Origin: SAR116 cluster bacterium
Lineage (GTDB): Bacteria; Pseudomonadota; Alphaproteobacteria; Puniceispirillales; Puniceispirillaceae
Direction: 5' to 3'
DNA: 23,178 bases
Assembly: GCA_002700485.1 (NCBI GenBank)
Contig: PADU01000020.1
Coordinates: 18,812-41,989 of the forward strand
Positions within the stretch are counted from its first letter, which is position 1. The number at the start of each line of letters is the position of its first letter. The position numbers and the translations under genes are program-made. This document shows, one piece after another, positions 1 through 8,255 of this stretch. The notes beneath the pieces are model-generated. The model was not told where the DNA came from. It made no database searches and worked only from the letters and a program-made list of their open reading frames with translations.

Positions 1-22
1 CACTTAGGAATATTTTTCGACT

Positions 23-1549
23 ATGAGATTTTTAATTACTTTGCTAATGATTCTGGCAATTCACCCGGTGTATGGAGAGGTTAAGTGGACTTTTGACAAT
101 GTCAAAATTGGGCCAAACAGCGAGGTAGAAACGACTTCTCTTGGGTTACAATCTCCAGAGCAAATCAATAGAGGCCTTTCAACCAACTCTAATATTGAGC
201 CCCTAAGTTTATCTGAAAAAAAAGAAAAGCCTAGCAAACGGATGGCTGAATATAGTAATTTGACAACCTCAGAAGAAATCAAAATTTCGTCAAATACCAT
301 CTCCTCCAATAGCGTGCTAATTTCAACTCCCGCCAAAGAATTTAAGCCCGAAAAACTAGAGAAATTTGTCGATGAAGAATTGTTATCCTTAGTAGAAAAC
401 TTACCGGAAGTTCTTGAAGCCAAATCAAACATTGGGCTCAGCGATTTTGAAATCGCAAAAGTCAAGTCAGAGCGTGGCCCAAAAGTTAAGGTTTCAACCT
501 CAGGTGGATACAAATTTTTATCTAATTTAGAACCCGACCATCGCAGATACTCAGGCAACAAAGGTTTTATCGATACAACTTTAGGTTTAAGCTTGAAAAT
601 TTTTGATTCCGGCCAATCAAACGAAAAAATCAAAGCTGTGAGAATTCGGCAATTATCGAAAACTCTTAATTATGAAAACCTAGTTCGAGAAGAATATGCA
701 AACCTAATCAAGCTTGTGTATGAAACGCTGGAGGCTGACGAAGCCAGCCGTGCACTGGATGTTAGTTTAAAAAAAGCAAAAGAGATAAGAGAGACTGAAA
801 AAAGGAGATATTTATCTGGAACTGGGACAAGTTCCAATATCAAGGAATTGGATTTGATAGCCATTGATTTGATAAATGAAAAGCAACTGCTTCGTCATGA
901 AATTGAATTGAATACAACAAACTTTAAAAATAAATATGGAGAAAAAATTAATAAGTACCTCAGTATCATTACAAATAAAAGTCTCGATCCTATCAAAAAC
1001 ATAACACAACCCAAAATAGAACAGCTTGACTCTGTAAGGGTATTTGACCTTGAGATTGCGGCACTGGACAGCGATATAAGTTCGAGAGAAAAAATTAATA
1101 AGCCCAGCATTAATCTGAACGTAACTTCCAACTTCTATGATAGTCAAAATGGAATTGGCAATTACGAAGTGAACGGAGGCTTAAATTTAGATTTTCCTTT
1201 CTTTGACTCGGGTTTTATAAAAAACGACATCGATATTTTATTGGCCAAAAAAAACATGGCCAAAAATAAAAGGTTTTCAAAAATTCAAAAAATTCAAAAA
1301 GAAATTCAAGGCATCAAAAATAGGCTTGATGACATCAAGCAGCAAAGACAGGCAAATCAGCTTAAAATTGAAAATCTAAAAGATAAAGTAAGGCAACTGA
1401 AATTGAGGACTCAAGGTTTAGAAGCAAAGGGACTGGAAATCGCCAAAACTGATTATACAATTGACACTTTCCAAAGGTCTTTGGCCAGCTTGGCATGGAT
1501 TGAGAAAATGATAATTTTGGAAAAAGCTGTGCTCTTTGAAAAATTTTGA
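23..1549 (+). CDS. TolC-like outer-membrane channel protein of a type I secretion system
   Basis: Probable outer-membrane efflux channel completing the exporter encoded by the next two genes. The 508-residue product starts with a signal peptide (hydrophobic core about residues 3-16, likely cut after VYG at 18). Two TolC/OEP-like halves follow: a helix with NLPEVLEAKSNIG near residue 130, a strand motif LSLKIFDSG near 195, and a second copy with a matching strand motif LDFPFFDSG near 395. Long charged helices, as in the periplasmic barrel, separate them. Residues about 20-110 are a polar, Ser/Glu/Lys-rich extension before the first repeat, which is longer than usual. The ATG is the first in frame after a stop at 5-7, with a weak GGA upstream. 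Its end meets the ABC gene. Family and role rest on pattern and context, since OEP proteins are weakly conserved in sequence. Confidence 0.85.
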   Translation: MRFLITLLMILAIHPVYGEVKWTFDNVKIGPNSEVETTSLGLQSPEQINRGLSTNSNIEPLSLSEKKEKPSKRMAEYSNLTTSEEIKISSNTISSNSVLISTPAKEFKPEKLEKFVDEELLSLVENLPEVLEAKSNIGLSDFEIAKVKSERGPKVKVSTSGGYKFLSNLEPDHRRYSGNKGFIDTTLGLSLKIFDSGQSNEKIKAVRIRQLSKTLNYENLVREEYANLIKLVYETLEADEASRALDVSLKKAKEIRETEKRRYLSGTGTSSNIKELDLIAIDLINEKQLLRHEIELNTTNFKNKYGEKINKYLSIITNKSLDPIKNITQPKIEQLDSVRVFDLEIAALDSDISSREKINKPSINLNVTSNFYDSQNGIGNYEVNGGLNLDFPFFDSGFIKNDIDILLAKKNMAKNKRFSKIQKIQKEIQGIKNRLDDIKQQRQANQLKIENLKDKVRQLKLRTQGLEAKGLEIAKTDYTIDTFQRSLASLAWIEKMIILEKAVLFEKF

Positions 1550-1572
1550 AGGCAAACTTCGGAAAACGTGAG

Positions 1573-3285
1573 ATGACAAGACAATTATCAAAAAAAGAAC
1601 ATTGGCTTCTTGGGCCGATCACACGTCAGAAGGCAAAAATTGTTCAATTGGTTGTAGCGTCTATAGCCATTAATATTTTTGCCTTGATAAGCGCTTTTTA
1701 TATCTTGACTGTCTATGACCGCGTTATCCCAAATGAAACCACTGACTCACTTATTTATCTCACCGCCGGAATGGTGACAGTCATTGTGTTCGATTTTCTA
1801 ATGAAAGTTGTCCGCGGAATACTTACTGACACAGCCGGAATTGAAATAGATAAAGAGGTAGCTTCATCTTTTTTTGAACACATAAGTAGAAATGAAAAAT
1901 TGATCGGCACAAAATCAACCGGAAATATATCGACAACAATCAAAGAATTTGACAGTTTAAAGGATGTAATGGCCTCTGCTACGCTGGTAGCGTTTGCAGA
2001 CCTTCCATTCATTTTTATTTTCCTGATCGTACTATACCTTATCGGTGGGCCTATTGCTGCTGTTCCCGGCCTTATTGTTATATTGGTGATAATAATCGGA
2101 CTTGCGGTGCAACCAATTATTAAAAGGATGAGTGCGAGCGCGTCATCAGACGGCAAAACCAAACAGAGCGTACTAGTTGAAATGTTGAGTGGGCTTGAAA
2201 CACTAAAATCGCTTAAAGGTGTATTACTTCTTGAGAAAAGGTGGTCCGAAAGCGTTGATAAACAGGGGTCAGTTTTAATTAAGGCCCGCTTTTGGAGCCA
2301 GTTATTAACAAATATAGCTCAATCAGGCCAGCAAGTTTCACAAGTTGGTATTATTGTCTATGGCGTCCTTCTTATAATGTCAGCCGACTTAACAATGGGG
2401 GCTCTAATTGCCTGTGTAATTTTATCTGGAAGAACGTTGGCTCCTCTTGGTCAGATAACCAATCTTTTAGGCCGATTCAATTCGGCGTTGGTTGCCTACA
2501 ATAGCTTAGAAAACTTGTTTTCCGAAACTTCAAAAGAAGCAAACACCGAAGGTTATCTTCGGCATAGTGAATTACAGGGATCAATCAAATTAAGCAATTT
2601 AAGTGTGACTTATCCGAATGCGAAAACCTCATCATTACAAGACATAAATATCTCAGTCGAATCAGGCGAAAAAATTGCGCTTTTGGGCAGAATTGGTTCA
2701 GGAAAAACGACCCTCCTCAGAGTTATTTCTGGCCTAACTGAAAATGATTCTGGCTTGGCCCAAATCAGCGATGTTGATATAAATCATCTTCACCCAGACG
2801 ACCTCCGTGATAATGTTTCAATATGCTTGCAAACGCCGTTTTTATTCTCTGGCACTGTCAAGGAGAATATACTATTTGGTAATCCATCCGCGACTGATGA
2901 ACAGATACTAAAGTATTCTAAAATAACGGGCGTCGATTTAATCGCAAACAATCTCCCAGATGGATTCTCCACCGCTTTGAATGAGAGAGGTGAGCAATTA
3001 TCTGGAGGGCAAAGACAAGCAATAACGATAACCCGGTCGATCATTAATGAGCCAAAAATTCTTTTATTGGATGAACCTACCAGTTCAATGGATTCACAAA
3101 CAGAACAACTTGTTATCAAAAATTTGAAAAAATGGATGAAAAATAGAACACTCATAATGGCAACTCATCGTGGCCAACTTTTAGAGTTAGTTGACCGTGT
3201 AATTGTCCTCGATTCTGGGAGGATAGTCGCAGATGATAAGAAAGAAAAATTTGTTGAACGCAGCAGCGGGAACAATGGGCAATGA
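1573..3285 (+). CDS. Type I secretion ABC transporter, permease/ATPase
   Basis: Inner-membrane exporter powering type I secretion. The N-terminal half is an ABC transmembrane domain opening with HWLLGPI and then FYILTVYDRVIPNE, a style I associate with LapB/LssB-type exporters. The C-terminal ATPase has Walker A GRIGSGKTT (Lys378), signature LSGGQRQ (476-482), Walker B LLLDEP (Asp500, Glu501) and a switch His in ATHR, so it should be active. At 570 residues it lacks the N-terminal C39-like domain (about 130-150 residues) usual in LapB/HlyB exporters. I chose the ATG at 1573 because GGA stands 9 bases upstream; an in-frame TTG at 1546, overlapping the tolC-like stop, would add nine residues. 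The stop overlaps the HlyD-type start (ATGA), so the genes are co-translated. The likely substrate is the protease two genes on. Confidence 0.93.
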   Translation: MTRQLSKKEHWLLGPITRQKAKIVQLVVASIAINIFALISAFYILTVYDRVIPNETTDSLIYLTAGMVTVIVFDFLMKVVRGILTDTAGIEIDKEVASSFFEHISRNEKLIGTKSTGNISTTIKEFDSLKDVMASATLVAFADLPFIFIFLIVLYLIGGPIAAVPGLIVILVIIIGLAVQPIIKRMSASASSDGKTKQSVLVEMLSGLETLKSLKGVLLLEKRWSESVDKQGSVLIKARFWSQLLTNIAQSGQQVSQVGIIVYGVLLIMSADLTMGALIACVILSGRTLAPLGQITNLLGRFNSALVAYNSLENLFSETSKEANTEGYLRHSELQGSIKLSNLSVTYPNAKTSSLQDINISVESGEKIALLGRIGSGKTTLLRVISGLTENDSGLAQISDVDINHLHPDDLRDNVSICLQTPFLFSGTVKENILFGNPSATDEQILKYSKITGVDLIANNLPDGFSTALNERGEQLSGGQRQAITITRSIINEPKILLLDEPTSSMDSQTEQLVIKNLKKWMKNRTLIMATHRGQLLELVDRVIVLDSGRIVADDKKEKFVERSSGNNGQ

Positions 3286-4529
3286 AATCAGCAAACATTA
3301 TATTCTTGCTTGTCATTGGAACAGTTTTTTCTGCGATTGTATGGATTAATGTTACCGAAATAGAGGCGATTATAAGAGGTGAAGGGGAAGTCTCGCCGGA
3401 AGCAAACGTGCAATTAGTGCAGCCACGGTTCTCAGGAAGGATCGCTAAAATACACATTTCAGTAGGCGATGAAGTAAAAAAAAATGATGTCGTTGCCGAA
3501 TTGAACAATCTTGATGCTGCGTCACAACTTGAAGAGAATTTATCAACCATCGATGTGTTGATGGCAGAAATCACACGATTAAAGGCCGAAGTTAACCTTC
3601 AAGATGCTATTGATTGGCAATTAAATCTTCCTGAGTCTTTAGTGGACGTTCAAAACGCTTTATTTTTTGTGAGAAAAGAGAAAAGAAAACAGGAAGGTGA
3701 GGTGCTTTTTCAAGAAATTAGGCTTGCTGAAAGCAAAATGTCTGAATTGAAGGAGCGGATGGATGGACTCAAAAAGTTATTCAAATTGAAGGATGAAGAA
3801 AAATCCATATTAAAACCACTCGTTGAAGAGGGAGTAGAACCAAAGACAAGATTAATTCAAATTAATCAGGATATTCAAAATTTTGAAAATGAACTCAACC
3901 TTAGCAAAAATAATTTAAAGTCACTCGCCATCGAATTGGAAAAAACAAGAGCTCAATTGAAAGAATTAGATAAAAACTATACCGCTAAATCTTTTGAAGA
4001 ATTAGCCAGAAAACAAAATCAACTCAGGCTCACAAAAACCAAGACTAGCGCTCTCAAAGAACGATTAAAAGATACAAAGCTGCGGTCCCCAATCGATGGA
4101 ATTATTACGAAAATTTACCCTAAAGGGAATGGAGCTATAGTTACAGGTGGGGATGATGTGGTCGAAGTTGCTCCTTTCTTCAATAATGTGAGAGTAAAAG
4201 CAAAGCTGAAACCGCAGGATATAACCCAAGTTAAAGAGGGTCAAACCGCAAGAATTCTTCTTCACTCTTACGACTTTACAGTTTACGGAACGATTTCAGG
4301 TTATGTAGATGAAATTGCACAAAATACTTCGGAGTCTGATCGGGGTGAAATCTATTATGAGACCTGGGTTGAGAGTCGCAACCTAAAATTAAGTAAAAGT
4401 AGCATTGAGCCCACAATACTGCCAGGTATGCTCGCACAGATTGAAATAATCGGTGAAAAAAGAACTATCTTTGAGTATTTGATGAAACCAATATTAAAAA
4501 CCACATCCAGGGCTCTCACGGAACAATAA
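3282..4529 (+). CDS. HlyD-family periplasmic adaptor (membrane fusion protein)
   Basis: Adaptor linking the ABC exporter to the TolC-like channel. The 415-residue protein has a short cytoplasmic tip and one membrane segment (about residues 5-24). A split lipoyl/biotinyl-like domain follows: first half about 42-76 with VSPEANVQLVQPRFSGRI, second half from 267 with LRSPIDGIITKI, the hallmark motif of HlyD/PrtE adaptors. Between the halves lie about 180 residues of Lys/Glu/Leu-rich coiled coil, the periplasmic hairpin that reaches the channel. A beta-barrel-like region ends the protein. Its start overlaps the ABC gene stop by four bases. Length and layout fit type I secretion adaptors, not RND-efflux adaptors, because it has a transmembrane anchor instead of a lipid anchor. 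Confidence 0.93.
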   Translation: MKSANIIFLLVIGTVFSAIVWINVTEIEAIIRGEGEVSPEANVQLVQPRFSGRIAKIHISVGDEVKKNDVVAELNNLDAASQLEENLSTIDVLMAEITRLKAEVNLQDAIDWQLNLPESLVDVQNALFFVRKEKRKQEGEVLFQEIRLAESKMSELKERMDGLKKLFKLKDEEKSILKPLVEEGVEPKTRLIQINQDIQNFENELNLSKNNLKSLAIELEKTRAQLKELDKNYTAKSFEELARKQNQLRLTKTKTSALKERLKDTKLRSPIDGIITKIYPKGNGAIVTGGDDVVEVAPFFNNVRVKAKLKPQDITQVKEGQTARILLHSYDFTVYGTISGYVDEIAQNTSESDRGEIYYETWVESRNLKLSKSSIEPTILPGMLAQIEIIGEKRTIFEYLMKPILKTTSRALTEQ

Positions 4530-4746
4530 GGAAACTCCGATTTAATAAACAAGAAGTTCAAAATAGAAAAAAATCGCGGTGCCTTGGGGAGTTACCGTCA
4601 TAAAAATGAGCATTTTAGGAACCAGTAATAATTTTTCTGAAAACCTCCAAATTGTTGAAACAATTTTATTTTTTTGTTTCAACATAAATAAAATTACCCA
4701 AATATAAGACGTTGATAGACTCATATAATTATTTGAGGCTAGCTCT
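4530..4746 (+). promoter_or_regulatory. 217-bp A/T-rich gap with a 9-bp inverted repeat, before the protease gene
   Basis: This gap separates the exporter genes from their presumed substrate gene and is the only sizeable break in the locus. It holds a perfect 9-bp inverted repeat, TGTTGAAAC (4653-4661) and GTTTCAACA (4676-4684), around a 14-base T-rich loop. It could be a transcript hairpin (attenuator or processing site) or an operator. No T-run follows the right arm, so a simple terminator is not well supported. I could not place a convincing -35/-10 pair. A TATAAT at 4724-4729 lies too close to the start codon to give a normal leader. A ribosome-binding GAGG stands at 4735-4738. An own promoter for the protease gene is inferred from the gap only. 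Confidence 0.35.
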
Positions 4747-7700
4747 GTGCCGACTGTAAACACAACACAGACAGTAAACCTGTTAACATCAATGCTTGGA
4801 ATTGACCAAGATGCCAACACGAATGGTGTTGGCTCAACAGTTGTCCAAGGCTCTGAGACAACAGCGTCTTCCTCAGTTAATGCAGCTGAGGCTTTTGATT
4901 TAGCTTCTTCCGAGTTATCCCATACTCTTGTTCTAAAGGACCGCTTAGAGGGAGGGGCACATCTTCTTTCTCTTGTTACAATTGATTCTGAATCTTTAGA
5001 TAGTGTCGGAAATTTCTTAACGTCTATACAAACCAAACTAACAGAAGCAAATAACTTACAACTAAATTCACCCGAATATGAGACTAAAGTGGCTGAGTTA
5101 CAGGCTATAGAAAATCAAATGTCTGCCTTTCTTGGAGCTCTTTTCCATAAGAACGAAATTGACGTTGAGCTAAAGTCTGGTGACAGCAGCTCTGCACAGT
5201 CATTTCTAGACTTTGTTAATATTTTTGAGGACCCGGATGACCAGTCTTCGTTGGTAGGTCAAATAGCCTCTCTAGAGGTGAACATGCTAGAGTTTGCCAG
5301 GGCTGCTCATGACCCACAAACATGCCCCACCTGCATAAAAGCAAACCAATCCGGCACTTCTAATAATGAAGGAGAAATACCTTTAGCAATTGGCCCATCA
5401 CCCACTGGCTCAGTTACAGGATCTCTCAACAATACCACAAATAGTGGTGATAATGCGACCGCTATCAACACTCTTATGCTTGGCAAAAAGTGGGATATCG
5501 CTGATCCCACATCAGAAACACTTACCTATTCCTATTATAACGGCAGTGTTGCTTATCCAACATCACAGAGTGACTATGGCGCCTCAGGAGGGCTGCCAGT
5601 GGCAAACGCACCATCCACTGTTAGTTCACACGACAGTGACAACGAAACTCACTTAGACCTCACATTTAACCTCTGGGATGACGTTGTAGATTTTGACTTT
5701 GAGAAGATTTCTGAAACATCTACTGAAGTCGGAGAAATGAGGGTAGCCTTCACTGATAGGAGTTCAGAAGCAGCCGCGTTCGCTTACCAGCCGGGAGGGA
5801 CACCGGCAAACGGTGACGTTTGGTTTGAGGAGGAAGACAACGGTGGATTCGACCCTTCATACCAATTTGGTTCAAATCTTACAAATTATGGTACATCCTC
5901 AAGCACCATCTCAAAAATGGGCCTGGGTAGCGAGGGCTACAGCTTTAGGTCTTCGATACACGAAATTGGCCATGCCATTGGACTAAGCCATCCTTTTGAT
6001 GGGACCAGCTTTACAGGCAACACCCTTAGTACATCATTAGACGTAATGCGAAATACAGTAATGTCATACACAAGCTTCGACAGAAACAGAGCTGTAAGCT
6101 TTAATACATATGCAGACCTTACAGCAGCAAATAACGGAACTGTGTTAAATAATTACGATTATCAAAATTTAGATTCAATATCGATAGGTGCAGGAAATTA
6201 TTTTGGAGCGTCCTCTGATGCAATTTATGCTGCTACGCCGATGGTGTATGACATAGCCACAGCTGACCACATGTATAACTCATCTGGTTTCACTGGAGAT
6301 ACAAGAACCAACAATAACACTTATAAGTACGCCGATAAGGTGATGGCCATACACACTATTGTTGATGGTGGGGGGACTGATACAATTGATGCGTCCGCAG
6401 TAACAAATGCTAACAGAAGCAGCACAATCAACCTAACTCCCGGGGCCTTCTCATCGATTGCAACTTACACACGCGCCCAGCAGCTTGCTGATGTTGAAGC
6501 TGCGGGTGGCGCAACCGCAAAATCAAATGTTGAAAGCTACTTCGCTACACTAGATGCTTTGGCTGATACCGGGGATGCAATATATACAGGTCAGGAAAAC
6601 GTAGCCATCGCTCATTACTCACTTATTGAAAATGCAATTGGTGGAGCAGGTAATGATACAATCACGGGCAACTATGCAAATAACAGAATTAGTGGTGGAG
6701 GAGGAAATGACACCATAGATGGCGGCGATGGTGAGGCTGATATTGCAGTATTTTCTGGCGATAAATCTGAATATACAATAACTGGGGATTCCTCAAGTGG
6801 CTACACTGTACTGCACAATAGTGGTGGAAGTGATGGCACAGACAACTTGACAGGGATTGAATTTTTTGAATTTACCCAATCGGGAGCAACTGTTGCCGAA
6901 GTAGAAACTGGCGATGTAGTATTGTCAAATTTTTCCTTACAAGAAACTTTTGATATGAAAATCAATGGAAATGACTACACTGTTACATTAAATGCGCGTG
7001 ATTATACCGCAGGGGGACTCACGGAAGATGATTTCGCGGCAGACATGCAGACAGCAATTAATGCAGCGGTAGCCGGGGGAGATTCTGTAACTGTTACCAC
7101 AAACAGTCCCCTAATTATTCAAACAAACGCAACTGGTGTAGGAAGCTCTATAACTTTTGCAAACTTATCAGCGCTAATGCAAACCGCGCTGGGAGTGACT
7201 GACGCAACAGCATCTACAGCCAATTACGTAAATGGCGCCAATTCTGGTGTAACAGTTTATTACGATCCTACGAACCCATTATTTCCATACCGGATAGCGT
7301 TGCCCTCAGGCGCTGCAGGCACATCCTCAGGTAGTTCCATAGCGGCTTCTGGGAGCAGTAGTTCAAATTCAGGTTCTACTTCTAGCTCAAGTACAGAAGC
7401 TGTCAGTCAAATAATTAATGGCGTTAACCAAACATTCATTCGTGGAAAACATCTAAATAGCATAGATATAAGCACCCAAGAAGGAGCTTCTCAAGCAATC
7501 GAAATACTCGACATCGCAATTGAAACGATTGCATCCAACCGAGCTAGGCTAGGTGCCGTAATCAATAGATTGAATAGTACGATTGAAAATCTTGTGTCCC
7601 AAAGCTCGAATACTGAAATTGCCAAAGGAAGGATTATGGATGCAGATTTTGCTTCAGAGATGGCTAAATTAGTGAAACATCAAGTGCTTAGTCAAGCTGC

Positions 7701-7764
7701 GATCCAGGTTCTTAACAGGGCAAACTCTGGAAGTGGTCAGTATGCAATGAGATTAATCTCATGA
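4747..7764 (+). CDS. Flagellin-like protein carrying a serralysin-type metalloprotease and RTX repeats
   Basis: Probable secreted zinc endopeptidase of 1005 residues with flagellin-like ends. In order: a helical hairpin (about 45-140) resembling the flagellin N-terminal D1 region; the only two cysteines, CPTC (193-196); a metzincin domain (about 240-530) with zinc site HEIGHAIGLSHP (405-416), Met-turn VMSY (438-441) and serralysin-like TPMVYDIATADHMY (497-510); an M10 C-terminal-like region with DGGGTDTIDAS (from about 540); RTX nonapeptides (632-667, such as GGAGNDTIT); a domain resembling flagellin IN repeats (about 720-830); a Ser-rich linker (856-887); and a clear flagellin C-terminal domain (905-1005) with GASQAIEILDIAIETI, RARLGAVINRL and MDADFASEMAKL. 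It starts at GTG with GAGG 8 bases upstream and has no N-terminal signal peptide. The upstream exporter genes suggest type I export. Catalytic residues look complete, while filament assembly is only a possibility. Confidence 0.9.
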   Translation: MPTVNTTQTVNLLTSMLGIDQDANTNGVGSTVVQGSETTASSSVNAAEAFDLASSELSHTLVLKDRLEGGAHLLSLVTIDSESLDSVGNFLTSIQTKLTEANNLQLNSPEYETKVAELQAIENQMSAFLGALFHKNEIDVELKSGDSSSAQSFLDFVNIFEDPDDQSSLVGQIASLEVNMLEFARAAHDPQTCPTCIKANQSGTSNNEGEIPLAIGPSPTGSVTGSLNNTTNSGDNATAINTLMLGKKWDIADPTSETLTYSYYNGSVAYPTSQSDYGASGGLPVANAPSTVSSHDSDNETHLDLTFNLWDDVVDFDFEKISETSTEVGEMRVAFTDRSSEAAAFAYQPGGTPANGDVWFEEEDNGGFDPSYQFGSNLTNYGTSSSTISKMGLGSEGYSFRSSIHEIGHAIGLSHPFDGTSFTGNTLSTSLDVMRNTVMSYTSFDRNRAVSFNTYADLTAANNGTVLNNYDYQNLDSISIGAGNYFGASSDAIYAATPMVYDIATADHMYNSSGFTGDTRTNNNTYKYADKVMAIHTIVDGGGTDTIDASAVTNANRSSTINLTPGAFSSIATYTRAQQLADVEAAGGATAKSNVESYFATLDALADTGDAIYTGQENVAIAHYSLIENAIGGAGNDTITGNYANNRISGGGGNDTIDGGDGEADIAVFSGDKSEYTITGDSSSGYTVLHNSGGSDGTDNLTGIEFFEFTQSGATVAEVETGDVVLSNFSLQETFDMKINGNDYTVTLNARDYTAGGLTEDDFAADMQTAINAAVAGGDSVTVTTNSPLIIQTNATGVGSSITFANLSALMQTALGVTDATASTANYVNGANSGVTVYYDPTNPLFPYRIALPSGAAGTSSGSSIAASGSSSSNSGSTSSSSTEAVSQIINGVNQTFIRGKHLNSIDISTQEGASQAIEILDIAIETIASNRARLGAVINRLNSTIENLVSQSSNTEIAKGRIMDADFASEMAKLVKHQVLSQAAIQVLNRANSGSGQYAMRLIS

Positions 7765-8255
7765 GAGCCTTAATCTCACTTCTAATTATAGTTTTCTCAA
7801 GCTCTAATTTGATAGCATCCGACTATTGCTTTGAAGAATATGGTCTAGAGAGAGACCGAGGGGAGCTTAAATATCAGTATGCGGTAAGTAATGGTAATGT
7901 TTCAAAAGAGTTGTCATTCAGAAGTGGTAAAACAGTTTTATCAGTTTTGGTTTTTGAGGAGAGGTCTTCAGAAGACGAAGTCACTCAAAAGTTTGAATTA
8001 CTGATGGCTAGCGCGCATCAGGCCTTAGAGCTTGTCCAAATAAACCCACATAAGCTCACAAAGAGTTATAATTTTGCAAAAAAATTAGTGTTCCCTCAGC
8101 AGCAAACCAAACGAAGACATGATAGTTATTTGCTATTTTCAGAAAATGGCTGCAACCTAATTTTTAAACAGAACATTATGGCGACCACAAATACTAAAAG
8201 CGCAGTGTCTGGATTGATAAATAAAGCTAAGTTATTTTCAAAACTACAGTTCTAA
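7761..8255 (+). CDS. Small exported protein of unknown function, coupled to the protease gene
   Basis: I do not recognise this 164-residue protein. It begins with a signal peptide (hydrophobic residues about 4-18, likely cleavage after LIA or IAS near 20). There is no lipobox, so a soluble periplasmic or secreted product of about 145 residues is expected. The mature part holds two cysteines (DYCFEEYG near the start, ENGCNLIF near 150) that could form a disulfide, and is otherwise mixed alpha/beta with many Lys and Glu. Its ATG overlaps the protease stop as ATGA, implying translational coupling and a linked role. Serralysin loci often encode a small periplasmic inhibitor beside the protease, and an inhibitor or chaperone role is possible by analogy only; I see no inhibitor-family motif. 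The stop codon lies four bases from the homologous end of the primase-polymerase remnant. Confidence 0.8.
   Translation: MRALISLLIIVFSSSNLIASDYCFEEYGLERDRGELKYQYAVSNGNVSKELSFRSGKTVLSVLVFEERSSEDEVTQKFELLMASAHQALELVQINPHKLTKSYNFAKKLVFPQQQTKRRHDSYLLFSENGCNLIFKQNIMATTNTKSAVSGLINKAKLFSKLQF

Noticed and set aside
61..633. Minus-strand 190-codon frame within the channel gene
   Set aside because: It is a shadow of the TolC-like gene, with no family resemblance and no plausible start context.
4724..4729. TATAAT as the -10 box of the protease gene
   Set aside because: A transcript would begin about 11 bases before the GTG, inside the ribosome site, and no -35 lies at proper spacing.
4542..5036. Minus-strand 164-codon frame across the gap and the protease start
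   Set aside because: Much of it is antisense to the protease N-terminal region; the product shows no motifs.
7321..7400. Ser-rich codon run in the protease as a DNA repeat
   Set aside because: It is a low-complexity linker (residues 856-887) with mixed serine codons, not a repeated DNA unit.
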